Assembly: GCA_027924585.1 (NCBI GenBank)
Contig: BSBM01000822.1
Coordinates: 824,001 to 888,000 of the forward strand
DNA from: Larix kaempferi
Lineage: Eukaryota; Streptophyta; Pinopsida; Pinales; Pinaceae
Reading direction: 5' to 3'
Length of the DNA: 64,000 nt
This document shows, piece by piece, positions 1-12,900 of this stretch (position 1 is its first letter; every line of letters starts with the position of its first letter). Under the pieces are notes generated by a model. The model was not told the DNA's origin. It saw only the letters and a list, made by a program, of their open reading frames with translations, and searched no databases. A program made the position numbers and the translations under genes.

Positions 1-3000
1 TATGTTAAATGTTGTGATGCCACTTGGAGCAAGTAGGATCAATGGGGACATGTTTCCAAAGGCAGTTAAGACCATAGATTTAAGGCACCCAATCAAGTAA
101 GAATTTCATATTCTTGCGGTACATTGGATGATCATTTTTAATGGAGTGGTGTTTGTGTTCTTTGTGTAATGGGACAGAGCAATGTCAAAGGCTATGCATT
201 GGGTGGGAGAAAAGGACTCAAGAAAAGTGGAAACTGAAGAGGTGAGTTTTTGTAGTTGGATGGATGAATTCAATGAATGGTATGTCTATATCTTGCAAGT
301 GTAAAGGGATATGGTTATGGGCCCATTTTTGGTTGTGTTAAAGTCGCGATGATCAAGCATGTCAAGGTCATCAAGTAGGATGTTGTTTCCCAATTGGAGT
401 TGGGAAAGGATTTTCCTATCGACCATGTCCATGGGAAATGAGTCGTGGGTTTCATCAAAGGGAGTATCACCAAAGTCACTATTTTGGGGGTCTTTGGGTA
501 TGTGATCAACATGCTAGGAAAAATATGTGTTCCCCAGTTGTTCCCACTATGAAACAATCTCCAAATTTGTGGAGCTAATGTTAGCAAGTAGCATATGAAA
601 AGGTTTGTATAGAAGGAGATCGCTCTAGCAAAAAGTGACATAGCTATATGTACCAACTAGTGGAATGGCGAAGAAATGTGGCAAGACATGCACAATATTG
701 GAAGTATTGAGTGGTTTCCATTGCCCAAGATTTCTACGAGCAAGGAAGTGCGAAGAGGCTGTGACTTCAATAAGGGGCAAAGACTAGTGAAAAAGGTCTT
801 TGCATGCATGCAATAATGAAGGCGCTCGTTGGAGGGATGTTGGGAAAACCATCTTAAACACGCCCAAAAACACTTCATCCAACATTCAAGGAAACAAAGG
901 ATCGAATACCGAGTGTAATGGGAAGTTTTTGCATCATAAGGCATGTTTCTTGTGCATTGATTTCCCTAACAACAATTGTTTTTGTTAGGAGTTCTCTAAT
1001 GGTAAGCAAGACACATTATTTTGAAGGGGTAGCACGCACAATCCTTGACAACATATTGTGGTATATTTTACATTTTTCCCTTGATTTCACTACAGGATTG
1101 AAATGTATTTGAGGATAGCATGTTAAGAGAGAACAAGTTGGCAGTCAAAACTATCCCTCCATATTGAAAGCATGTTAAAGTTGTGGATGTTTAATATTTC
1201 ATCATTTCTAGCATGGATTTATGTTTTCGACCACTTTCTTCAAAGAACATAGAAGACGTAGCATGAATCTCCAAGGGGAATCCATAATGAAATGTGAGGT
1301 TTTCCCCTTCTTGCAGAGGCAGGAAGACTCATTACATTTTTTACTCGTTGAACAAAATTTACTAGTTCTTCGTAGTATTCCAAGAGATCAATTGCAAGTA
1401 TGGACATCGTTTCAAGGGTGCATGGATCATTTAAAGTTGATCACTAGAATTTATCGCTGTGAAGGTGTATGTCATATGGGTTCCAAGCTATAACATATAT
1501 GTCAAAGTAATATTTTGTAGCATCAACCTCATCCAAATCCCCCCAATCTAGTTTGTCCATATCAGATGTGTTTTCCAACCATAGGAAACCATGTATATAC
1601 ATAGACCCTCTATGTTGCAATTCATACCTACAAGGAAAATGAATAGCATAGTAATAGAAAGAGTGGAGGTGTTGAGTATAAAATTGAGGGCAAAAAACAT
1701 GGTTAGTTGCAAACCTGCACTAGTAGTCCTTTGTGTGTAGCCCCTTTTGAAGGACTTATTCAAACAATATTTTGAATCTATGGTGCATGTACTGGGATGT
1801 AAGGTGTGGATTGGTTATAATGTTTTGAATTATCCAATGGTGTTGATCGATCAAATTGGGTGAAGACTGACTAGGTGGTGGTATCTAATATCAACAATAA
1901 TACGACATCAATTTAAACAAGACACCGACAAGAATATTGTAACTAAATATTTGCTCTTAATTTTCAACCTAGAGATTTGTGCAAACTTATGAGGGTCCTA
2001 CAAAATACTTGCAACTACAAAATGAATCAAATGTGTCTAGTAGAATGAAAATCCCGATTTAACCAATGAAACAATCACAAAAGCAAAAGTTGAATAATTC
2101 CTAACTATGGGTTGCGAGGGCACAAGATTCAAATTCCCTACTTGGAAATTAGTTATTTATCAATACCATCAAAGGCAAGCACAAAGTGATTTTGTGTTCA
2201 GTTTATAACCTTCGATGAAATCCATCCATTACTCTACCTTCAAGTTATTGAATGTAGACATTTGGAAGCCATAAGTTCCATGCAAGTGATCAAAACAGGC
2301 AGAGGGATTACCTTAAATAAAGTATTGAAGATGAGATCTTATGTATAAAGGAAATGAAATTTTTAACTTGAAATTTCATTTAAGAAAACAATCATATGAT
2401 AACTCTGTGCATACATAACTAAAAACAACATTCTTAACAGCCTAAATGTAGGAACTTCTTCAAAATGCAGGAATCCTACAACAACTACTTTGTTTGACTA
2501 AAAATGATATAAAAGACAAGTCTACTCTAATGAAAGAGGATCCTATAATTACTTTTGGATGGGCACTTAATACAAGGTCATACAGGAATGAAATATTACT
2601 CATATATATGCGAGAATAAGCACTTCTTCCATTAAAATGTATAAATTGTTAAGATGCATAAAAGTATCTTTTAAATTGTAACCGTCCAAGGTAAATATGA
2701 TAGTATCATAATCAGAAGGGTGGCAGCCTAAAATGTCTTGTCCATTAAGTTTAAATTCAAAATATGTATAAAGCTATTTCAAAAAATCTAGTTCAACTCA
2801 AAGAAAACATCATTCCCTCATGTGTTGTGATGAATGGTGGTGCGCAGTGAATTACGCACAGTATGCATCCCGGCAGAGTCTAGATCACGCTTAGGGATCG
2901 TAACTATGACTTTTCCAACTTGTTCTTCTTACGATCTACCTACACCAAGGATGAAACACTACTAACCAAGGAGTCAAATATACAAAAATTGACTAAGTTG

Positions 3001-3499
3001 ATCAAGGATTTAACTCATTCAAAATTGGAGTGCATTGATCAAAGAGTTAACTTGTTGAAAATTGAATTGATGCATTTAGATAAAGATTTGATTGTCCAAA
3101 ACTCGAAATTTTGATCTAATTGTGCTAGAAAGCGTTCCAAATAAACATGTTCCTTTAAAAGTCATTGCTTGCAATCAATTCATCAGTTTTATATGCAATC
3201 TAGTTATAAAAGGAAGAATACATCAAATAAATTGATAATTGAAATCTACATACAATCCTAACTAAAATTCACACTTCGTACATCAAATTTTTCCATAATA
3301 TCCCCTTTCTTGGTTCTAAGTGTTTGAAATATTAGGGAAATGGATGGATTTCTTACCTAATAGTGGGAGCCATCATCTCCCCCCAACTAGATCAATTAGA
3401 CATCCATGTGCAATTAGGGAGTGAGAACTGAATTCTCTGTGAGTGCACAATCCTCTGTTTCTCTAAGATTCCAAGCAAAACATTTTGTCATTGCCCCTG
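1..3499. other. Unassigned AT-rich sequence
   Basis: I see no recognisable gene, LTR end, primer-binding site or transposon domain here. Open frames on both strands are short and show no family motif. The longest are about 113 codons on the minus strand (315-656) and 90 codons on the plus strand (1221-1493). A 64-codon plus frame at 2920-3114 is rich in Leu, Lys and Asp and could be helical, but nothing around it supports a gene. The stretch is probably decayed repeat or intergenic DNA. Confidence 0.5.
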
Positions 3500-4969
3500 A
3501 TGCATGGAATCCTTTGTCCTTTTTATGTGCTCCCATTTTGCTTCCTCTTCTTCTTCACTCTAGTCCTAATTAATGTTAGATAGAAGGAGTGGAGAACTGA
3601 AATTGAGACCAATCCACTGTAGTCCCATATTTTCCGAAGTAGAAACATATAAGGAGGATCCAAACAATGTTTTATCTAGGTTGTAGGGTGAATGTATCTC
3701 ATGGTGTCGTAATTTGGAGGGAATGTCTTTCCACCTGGTGGTATTCTGTCGAATTATCATGTCTTTGCCTTCTCTTAATACTTCTTCCCTAAAATGTGTT
3801 ATGGCAGCTACTTGCCTCTCTTTCAATATTGGAGACAACTCAGAGTCTTATGTTGACAGCTGGTGAAAGGTGATGATCGATTCAAGTGTAGGAACCTATT
3901 CCACAATCCACGGTCGTGAGTTCCTTTCGGTTTTATAATACAGGATCATTTCTATAAACCTTTTGCTCTCATTTGTGAACCAATAGAATAGAGGCCTGAG
4001 CTAAACATCTCTTATATATGGGTTTGGTGACCACCTATAAGGATGGGGTAGTATGTAGTTGTGCAGGTATAATCCACTTAACCAATCCTTCCTCATTTCA
4101 CACATTCCTTGGCAAGTAAATATGAAGGTTTTAGGGGTGTCCAAATGTTCATATTTTTTTATCTTGTAGCATCTTTAACTGGTACCATAACCATCGTTCC
4201 TTTAGGAACACAAATTATATCCTGGAAGGTGGCCTGAATCATATTAATTCCTGCATAATTTTGAAACATTTCTTTGATCTTTCCTCCACTTCTGCTTTCT
4301 CCTTTATTTTTTCTTCTAACTACAATTTGTAGGTTTGCAAATCTTGTTTTAAGATGATATTTTCCTGCACTAGCTACTACTTGTCTTCAAGGTGTTTCTT
4401 TTTTATCACATGGATTTTCTCATCCAATGGATGGATTTCATATTCTTGGTGGCTTTGAGATCCCTGAGTGCTCCCAACCTTCAATGCTTCCACTGTGTGA
4501 GTGATTTTCTTCCATTTTAGGATCTCTTGCTCTTGTATTTTCATTGACTTTGTAATTGCAAAATTTTTTGTTCTTTCTCATGTAATATCTCACTAATGTT
4601 CATGTATATAGAAGTGTTTTCCATGGTGGTATCAGAGAAATTCTCATGAGATTATGTTTCTCCTACATCCTGTTGAACTTCAGAAGTTTCTAAGTCTTCT
4701 TTATCTTGTTGAACTTTAGGAGTTTTTGAGTCTGAGATAGAATATTATACCAACTTACCTGAGCGTTCATCTAATCTTCTCTTCTTCTAAGTTGCACCTT
4801 TGCTCTCCTAGATTGAGGACATTGGTAAACTACCTTTGGGAGGATTTTTCCCTCATACACTAAGTTGGAACAATGTGTCTATAATTTCCTTTTCCTCACC
4901 ATTGTTCTTAGGGACTTCTTGTTTTCCCTGCTCAACCTTCCTCTTTATGGCATCCCTTGTCCTTTGATA
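3500..4969 (-). pseudogene. ORF-X, 3' part: degenerate coding sequence of unknown family, split by element A
   Basis: Reading leftward from the edge of element A, the minus strand gives a protein-like stretch rich in Lys, Glu and Gln that stays in frame for about 45 codons before a TGA. It then continues with scattered stops and frame changes toward 3566. Visible parts are a charged segment with a repeated VQQD motif (about 4680-4740) and a coiled-coil-like Glu/Lys/Leu segment (about 4270-4600). The last part is an open 90-codon stretch at 3566-3838. It joins in frame with the minus-strand ORF right of element A (15527-15844) once A and one copy of its TSD are ignored, so both flanks were one reading frame. 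I do not recognise the family. It may be an older transposon gene or a host pseudogene. Confidence 0.5.
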
Positions 4970-6470
4970 TGTTGAAATTTGGTTGAGCTTTGATCTTTTA
5001 TTCTTTTAGATGCAGAGTCTTGAAGCAATGAGACAATTAAATCCATGAAATTCATACAACCATAACACAATATATACCCTGGGGAAAATCCTCAAAATTA
5101 TGAGAACAAAAACCCCAGCAATTCTTCTCAGTATAATATAATGGATAACAGAGAATGATTTCTTTTACAACATAGCAGATTGCTTTCAGAAGTTAAGAGA
5201 TCACCAAACTTCTTGGTGAAGATACGGAAGCAATAGAGAAGAGATATCAATCAGATGTGTGCCTAGCACAACAATAACAAGCACGAACAATGCCCTGCAT
5301 AAAGAGAATCGCCTTGCCTTCAATGAAGAAGAGAATTCGCTTCACACTGGATTCAACAATCCTATTTATCATATTTATACATTTTTCTCTTATATTTTTA
5401 ACTTCTAACTTTAGGATAAACTCACCCTCAAACTGGATGCATTAATCTTGCATGCAGTGGTGCGCCTCACTTCTCATGCAGTGCTTCATCTCACTGAGCT
5501 ATCACATAGGATGAACTCGCCTCTTAACTGAAAGCTTGCCCACTTAGTTAGGTGGCTAACTTAAGTGTCGACATGCAAGTGTCACAACTCACGTGTCATC
5601 TTTTAGTTTAACATAAGTGTCGTCATGCAATAACACTTAGTTAACTATATCTTCTTTGTTGTCATTTAGTTAACTCTCTTTAACTAAAGTATGGTCTTTT
5701 AGTTTAACTAAAGTGAAAATACTTTAGTTAACTAGTCCCTTTCATTTAACACTTAGTTAAGTGAAATCATGCTGATTGATTTATTTGAAGTGACCACTTT
5801 GAGTTCTTTAGTTAACTGAGACATATCTTCAACTGATGCTTTAACTGAAGCATTGACACTTAACTGAAGCTTTAATAATTCGAGTTCTCTTTAATTAGAT
5901 GAAGTTTCTGCATGGGCAATTTTGGATTCTCTTGATCTCTATGCTTTATCTTTTATTTCTTTATCTCTTACTGCATGGTCAATATGTGCTAACTTTAATT
6001 ATCCATCACATTACATTATACTAAGAATAATTATCGGATGTTGTGATCATATTATATTATTCCGGACCAAATGATCATATGCTAAAGCAATTCACTTTAG
6101 AGGTGATCAATCTCTAAAGGAGACTTAATAGCAATCTAGTGATCATGGTTAATAATATATCACACAACATTAAATGCTTCTAACAAGTAAAGCATGACCT
6201 TTATACAGAAGGTCCACCTCTATACGGGAGGTCCATCTCATGGATACCTTTATACAAAAGGTTCACATGATAATCATGACTTGATACACACAAGTTCGGA
6301 GCCTTGTCCAACAAGACTTTACAACATCATTACTTTGATCAATTACCTCTATACGAGAGGAATAACCTTTACATAGAAGGCAATAAAATTGCTCACCTCT
6401 ATACGGGAGGATCAATCTTGACTACATAAGATTGGTTTGGAGAATGTCTCATGATGTTGTATATTTAACA
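4970..6470 (-). repeat. Element A left LTR (3' LTR)
   Basis: This 1,501-bp LTR matches the right LTR. A TATA box (TATAAATA on the minus strand) lies at 5372-5379. The U3 part has two unusual features. First, many copies of TTAGTTAACT-like and AACTGAAGC-like words occur between about 5560 and 5890. Second, six short inverted repeats of the form ACCTYTATACRRRAGGT lie between 6197 and 6410. By eye the first 375 bases differ from the right LTR at about 30 positions, so the insertion is not recent. The left LTR has two hairpin units that the right LTR lacks, which explains most of the length difference. Confidence 0.93.
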
Positions 6471-6480
6471 CTCCCTCTTA
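6471..6480 (-). other. Element A polypurine tract
   Basis: On the minus strand this reads TAAGAGGGAG and directly abuts the TG of the 3' LTR. That is the expected place and composition for the primer of plus-strand DNA synthesis. Confidence 0.8.
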
Positions 6481-6679
6481 GCGAGGGAGGCATTATATTC
6501 CATACCAAGCTTGTCTCTGAAGTACCTGAACTTCCTCACTGATAGAGGATTTGTTAACACATTTGAAATTTGCTCATCAGTAGCAATGTACTAAAGTTCA
6601 TTGTACCTTTCTGGACCATGTCTCGGATGAAGTGATACTTCATTTAAATGTGCTTCGACTTGTCATGAAACACTGGGTT

Positions 6680-9600
6680 TTAGGAAAGCTCGATGCAACT
6701 CCGATTGTAACACCTAATAACTATAGGCTCAAGATTTTCACCGAACAACACTGCAAGTAGATTTCTGAGCCACACTACTTCTCGGCAGGCAACACTAGCA
6801 GCTATGTATTTTGATTCGGTAGTGCTTTGGGATACAGAGACTTGCTTCCTGCTGGACCAAAATATCATAGCTGATCCTAGACTATAATAGTAGTCAGATG
6901 TGCTCTTACGATCCACAATGCTTCCTCCCTAGTCTGAGTGCACATATAACCAAGTAACATGACTCCTCCCCTCAAGCCATATCTAATTCCATATGAAATT
7001 GTACCTCAAAGGTACCTAAGCACATGCTTAGTAGCTGTCTAGTGTCTGTGTCTCGGATTAGACATAAATTGACTCAGAATGATCACAGCATAACATATAT
7101 CATGCCTCGAATGTATCAAGTACATTAGCAAGCCTATAAGTTGTCTATACAAAGTGGGATCTACTAGATCTGATTCACATCCTGACTCATGAAGTTTCCT
7201 CAAATTGGAAACCATCAGTGTAGTCATAGATTTGCAATCTATCATGCCAAACCTGCGCAATATATCCACATTGTACATCCCTTGAGATAGAAAATTTTCA
7301 TCTTTTCTTTGCCAAATCTCAAGGCCAAGAAAGTAGTGCATTCGACCTAAGTCTTTCATATCGAACTCTAAGGTGAGCTCCCTCATGCACCAAGCAATCA
7401 AATGTTCTTCTCCAGTGAGAAACAAATCATCAACATACAGAACCAATATCAACGGTTGGTTCTTCACTACTTTGAAGTACGAATTTGGATCAGCCTCACT
7501 CTTACATAAACCCAGTTTCTGAAGGTAGTTATCAATTCTGGAGTACCAAGCCCTGGGGGCTTGCTTAAGCCCATATAGAGATTTCTTTAGCTTGCAAACA
7601 TGAGACTCCTTCCCATGCACCAAAAATCATTGAGGCTGCTGAATATAATCCTCTTCCTCAACCTCACCATTGAGAAAGGTTGTCTTCACATCCATATAGT
7701 GAACTTTCCATCCTAGAACATATGCAAGTGCAATCATTGCTCGGATTGTGGTGTCCCTTGCCATAGGGGCAAAGGTCTCATCATAATCGATGCCTTCTTT
7801 CTGAGAGAAACCTCTGGAAACGAATCTATCTTTATATTTCTCAATGCTACGATCTGCAGCATGCTTTGTCTTGTAAATCCATCTGGAAGTCACAATGGAC
7901 TTCACATTAGGTTTGGGAACAACCTACCAAACATCATTCTTCATTATAGAGTTGTACTCTTCTATCATTGCATCTTCCCAAACTTGATGCTTTGCAACTT
8001 CTTCATATGAGGATGGTTATGAATCACTGATGTGACTTACTAATGCAACATACCCTGAATATCTGTCAGGTTTCTTGCGCTCTCTGGATGAGCCTACTGG
8101 TGCTCCATGTTTCTCTGCATTTTGTAAGATCTCTCAACACCAAGCAAATCTTCTTTTAGTGGGAGGTTCATCGGGTGACCTATCAGCTAGTTCTAATGGT
8201 TCTTCAAGAGCTACCGAATCTGAGGCATCTTTTGGTTTTCTCCCTCACTAACTCTGAAGGGGGATAATCAGACTCAGGATCCTCCATCTCGGAATCACAT
8301 TGAATCTCTTTCGATATTTTGAACGCAGCTTCCTCATGGAAGGTAACATCTCGACTAACTTCAATGTGTCTCTCACTGGATACATATATTCAGTATTCTT
8401 TGGATGTCTCGCTATAACCCACAAAGGTGCCTTTCTTTCCAGAAGGCTCCATCTTTGTTCTCTTTTCTTTCGGTACATGAATGTATTTTGGGATCCCAAA
8501 TATCCTCAAATGTGAGATGTTTGGATTCTCACCAGTAAACACTTCTTCTAGTGTCTTCTCATCTATAATGGCATGCAGGATTCTATTCTGGATGTACACA
8601 ATTGTACGGGTGGCTTCTGCCCATACTGAGGTAAACATATCTTGATCATGCATCATGGCTTTTGCAGCCACACATATGGTTCTATTCTTTCTTTCGGCAA
8701 CCCCATTTTGTTAAGAGTTGTATGGTATTGTTAACTGTATACAAATTCTTGCATCATTACATAGCTCATTAAATGCATGTGAATCAAATTCACCTCCATT
8801 ATTAGACCTTAATGCATAGATGTGCTTTTATTTATGATTTTCAACTAGGGCTTTAAACTCTTTAAATTTGCTAAGATTTTCACTTTTAGCCTTCATGAAA
8901 TAAATCCATGACTTCCTAGAAAAATCATCTATGAATAGTACATAATATAAGAAGCCACTCAGGGAGGGGGATGACATGGGACCACATACATTAGAATGTA
9001 TTAAATCTAAAATCCCTTAGATCTAGTAGAACTGCTAGAAAAAAATTTCTTAACATTCTTCCCAAGTGCACAACCTCGACATACACTATCATGCTCAAAA
9101 TCAAATACGGGCATACCTTTTACCATCTTTTGAAGTCCCGGTAGTGCTTTGTAGTGTAGGTGTCCAAGCCTTCAATTTCATAGCTCACATAGACTGATAG
9201 TGTGGTGAATCGTAGATTGAATGTACTTCCCGGGTACCTTGTAGAGTCCTCCCTCTCGAACTCCAATCACAACACCAGATTCTAGGATTTTGTTCTTTGG
9301 CCATAAGAGTGCTTTGTTATCCATGAAGATAACTAAGAAGACTTTGTCTTCAAGAACCGAAACTGAGAGGAGGTTCTTCTTCAAGCTTGTAACATATAGA
9401 ATGTCCTCCACATGTAGAATATCATTGGTGCTCAGTTGGAATGAGTTGGATCCAACTCCTTCGATCGACTAAGTTGAGTTGTCCCCCAACTCTACCATGC
9501 ATGTGAATTCTCTCTTTTAGATTGGTGATGGTACTCTTGTAACCATTCATATGTTTGGATGCACCATTGTCAATCAACCATGTGTATGCATTTGTGATGA

Positions 9601-9962
9601 CGGATCCCGAAAGGGATGAGACAATATAATACTCTCTTCTTGCCTCCTTTTCTTCGGATGCATTCTTTTGGGTGATTTCATCTTCTATGGCGGTAGAAGC
9701 ATGAAAATTTCCTTTCTGCTTTGCTCTATAATATCTTGAGAAATGGCATTTCTTGTTGCAATTGAAGCATCTAGCTTTTGACTTGTCAAATCCTTTGTTG
9801 AAATCCTTCTTGTTTGAATGAGAGAACTTCTTTTGGAAGAAGGGTTTCTTTCCTTTCTTCATTCTTGCCGTGAGGGCAAGATTTTCTTCTTTGATGTACA
9901 CTGACTTGCTCTAGATTCGCCCGTCCTCTTGGAGGCAGTCATGCCACAACCTTTCGAAGTTG
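6680..9962 (-). pseudogene. Element A, internal copy 1: gag 3' end, protease, integrase, RT and RNase H (degenerate)
   Basis: Reading right to left, the copy starts inside gag with a zinc knuckle near 9760 (Cys-x2-Cys-x4-His, last Cys replaced by Tyr). The copia protease follows near 9560-9590, where the active site reads DNGA instead of the usual DSGA or DTGA. Next come the pre-integrase and integrase core and then RT. The RT YVDD motif is intact near 7420-7445, within LYVDDLFLTG. RNase H lies at 6680-6916 and is present only in this copy. It is broken by in-frame stops, for example before QNGVAERKN near 8712 and at 7624-7626, and by frameshifts. Positions 6874-9962 are repeated as 9980-13068; the remaining RNase H tail and the PPT exist only here. 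Confidence 0.9.
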
Positions 9963-9979
9963 ACGGTGTGATCATGAGC
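9963..9979 (-). other. Filler at the element A duplication junction
   Basis: Between the two 3,089-bp copies lie 17 bases that are not random. Together with the first bases of copy 2, they match the gag sequence at about 13347-13365 with one mismatch (CGGTGTGATCAYGAGCATC). In transcription sense the sequence runs from RNase H to this gag fragment, skips about 280 bases of gag, and resumes at the zinc-knuckle part of gag. Two switches in one junction suggest template switching or microhomology-driven repair; ATC is shared at the RNase H side. Confidence 0.8.
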
Positions 9980-12900
9980 ATCCTAGACTATAATAGTAGT
10001 CGGATGTGCTCTTACCATCCACAATGCTTCCTCCCTATTCTTAGTGCACGTATAACCAACTAACATGACTCCTCCCCTCAAGCCATATCTAATTCCATAT
10101 GAAATTGTACCTCAAAGGCACCTAAGCACATGCTTAGTAGCTGTCTAGTGTTTATGTCTCGGATTAGACATAAATTGACTCAGAATGATCACATCATAAC
10201 ATATATCATGCCTCGAATGTATCAAGTACATTAGCAAGCCTATAAGTTGTCTATACAAAGTGGGATCTACTAGATCTGATTCAGATCCTGACTCATGAAG
10301 TTTCCTCAAATTGGAAACCATCAGTGTAGTCATAGATTTGCAATCTATCATGCCAAACCTGCGCAATATATCCACATTGTCAATCCCTTGAGATAGAAAA
10401 ATTTCATCTTTTCTTTGCCAGATCTCAAGGCCAAGAAAGTAGTGCATTCAACCTAAGTCTTTCATATCGAACTCTGAGGTGAGCTCCCTCATGCACCAAG
10501 CAATCAAATGTTCTTCTCCAGTGAGAAACAAATCATCAACATACATAACCAATATCAACGGTTGGTTCTTCACTACTTTGAAGTACAAATTTGGATCAGC
10601 CTCACTCTTACATAAACCCAGTTTCTGAAGGTAGTTATCAATTTTGGAGTACCAAGCCCTAGGGGCTTGCTTAAGCCCATATAGAGCTTTCTTTAGCTTG
10701 CAAACATGAGACTCCTTCCCATGCACCACAAATCATTGAGGCTGCTGAATATAATCCTCTTCCTCAACCTCACCATTGAGAAAGGTTGTCTTCACATCCA
10801 TCTAGTGAATTTTCCATCCTAGAACATATGCAAGTGCAATCATTGCTCTGATTGTGGTGTCCCTTTCCATAGGGGCAAAGGTCTCATCATAATCGATGCC
10901 TTCTTTCTGAGAGAAACCTCTGGAAACGAATATGTCTTTATATTTCTCAATGCTACGATCTGCAACATGCTTTATCTTGTAAATCCATCTGGAAGTCACA
11001 ATGGACTTCACATCAGGTTTGGGAACAACCTACCAAACATCATTCTTCATTATAGAGTTGTACTCTTCTATCATTGCATCTACCCAAACTTGATGCTTTG
11101 CAACTTCTTCATATGAGGATGGTTATGAATCACTGATGTGACTTACCAATGCAACATACCCTGAATATTTGTCAGGTTTCTTGCGCTCTCTGGATGAGCC
11201 TACTGGTGCTCCATGTTTCTCTGCATTTTGTAAGATCTCTCAACACCAAGCAGATCTTCTTTTAGTGGGAGGTTCATCGGGTGACCTATCAGCTAGTTCT
11301 AATGGTTCTTCAAGAGCTACCGAATCTGAGGCATCTTTTGGTTTCTCCCTCACTAACTCTGAAGGGGGATAATCAGACTCAGGATCCTCCATCTCGGAAT
11401 CACATTGAATCTCTTTCGATATTTTGAAAGCAGCTTCCTCATGGAAGGTAACATTTCGACTAACTTCAATGTGTCTCTCACTGGATACATATATTCAGTA
11501 TGCTTTGGATGTCTCGCTATAACCCACAAAGGTGCCTTTCTTTCCAGAAGGCTCCATCTTTGTTCTCTTTTATTTCGGTACATGAATGTATTTTGGGATC
11601 CCGAAGATCCTCAAGTGTGAGATGTTTGGATTCTCACCAGTAAACACTTCTTCTAGTGTCTTCTCATCTAGAATGGCATGCAGGATTCTATTCTGGATGT
11701 ACACAATTGTACGGGTGGCTTCTGCCCATACTGAGGTAAACATATCTTGATCATACATCATGGCTTTTGCAGCCACACATATGGTTCTATTCTTTCTTTC
11801 GGCAACCCCATTTTGTTAAGAGTTGTATGGTATTGTTAACTGTATACAAATTCTTGCATCATTACATAGCTCATTAAATGCATGTGAATCAAATTCACCT
11901 CCATTATTAGACCTTAATGCATAGATGTGCTTTTATTTATGATTTTCAACTAGGGCTTTAAACTCTTTAAATTTGCTAAGATTTTCACTTTTAGCCTTCA
12001 TGAAATAAATCCATGACTTCCTAGAAAAATCATCTATGAATAGTACATAATATAAGAAGCCACTCAGGGAGGGGGATGACATGGGACCACATACATCAGA
12101 ATGTATTAAATCTAAAATCCCTTTAGATCTTGTAGAACTGCTAGAAAAAAATTTCTTAACATTCTTCCCAAGTGCACAACCTCGACATACACTATCATGC
12201 TCAAAATCAAATACAGGCATACCATTTACCATCTTTTGAAGTCTTGGTAGTGCTTTGTAGTGTAGGTGTCCAAGCCTTCGGTTTCATAGCTCGCATGGAC
12301 TGATAGTGTGGTGAATCGTAGCTTGAATGTACTTCCCGGGTACCTTGTAGAGTCCTCCCTCTCGAACTCCAATCACAACACCAGATTCTAGGATTTTGTT
12401 CTTTGGCCATAAGAGTGCTTTGTTATCCATGAAGATAACTAAGAAGACTTTGTCTTCAAGAACCGAAACTGAGAGGATGTTCTTCTTCAAGCTTGCAACA
12501 TATAGAATGTCCTCCACATGTAGAATATCATTGGTGCTCAGTTGGAATGAGTTGGATCCAACTCCTTTGATCGACTAAGTTGAGTTGTCCCCCAACTCTA
12601 CCATGCATGTGAATTCTCTCTTTTAGATTGGTGATGGTACTCTTGTAACCATTCATATGTTTGGATGCACCATTGTCAATCAACCATGTGTATGCATTTG
12701 TGATGACGGATCCCGAAAGGGATGATACAGTATAATACTCTCTTCTTGTCTCCTTTTCTTCGGATGCATTCTTTTGAGTGATTTCATCTTCTATGGCGGT
12801 AGAAGCATGAAAATTTCCTTTCCGCTTTGCTCTATAATATCTTGAGAAATGGCATTTCTTGTTGCAATTGAAGCATCTAGCTTTTGACTTGTCAAATCCT

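Noticed and set aside
8300-12578. Plus-strand ORFs within element A
   Set aside because: They are shadows of the minus-strand gag-pol and occur twice because the region is duplicated.
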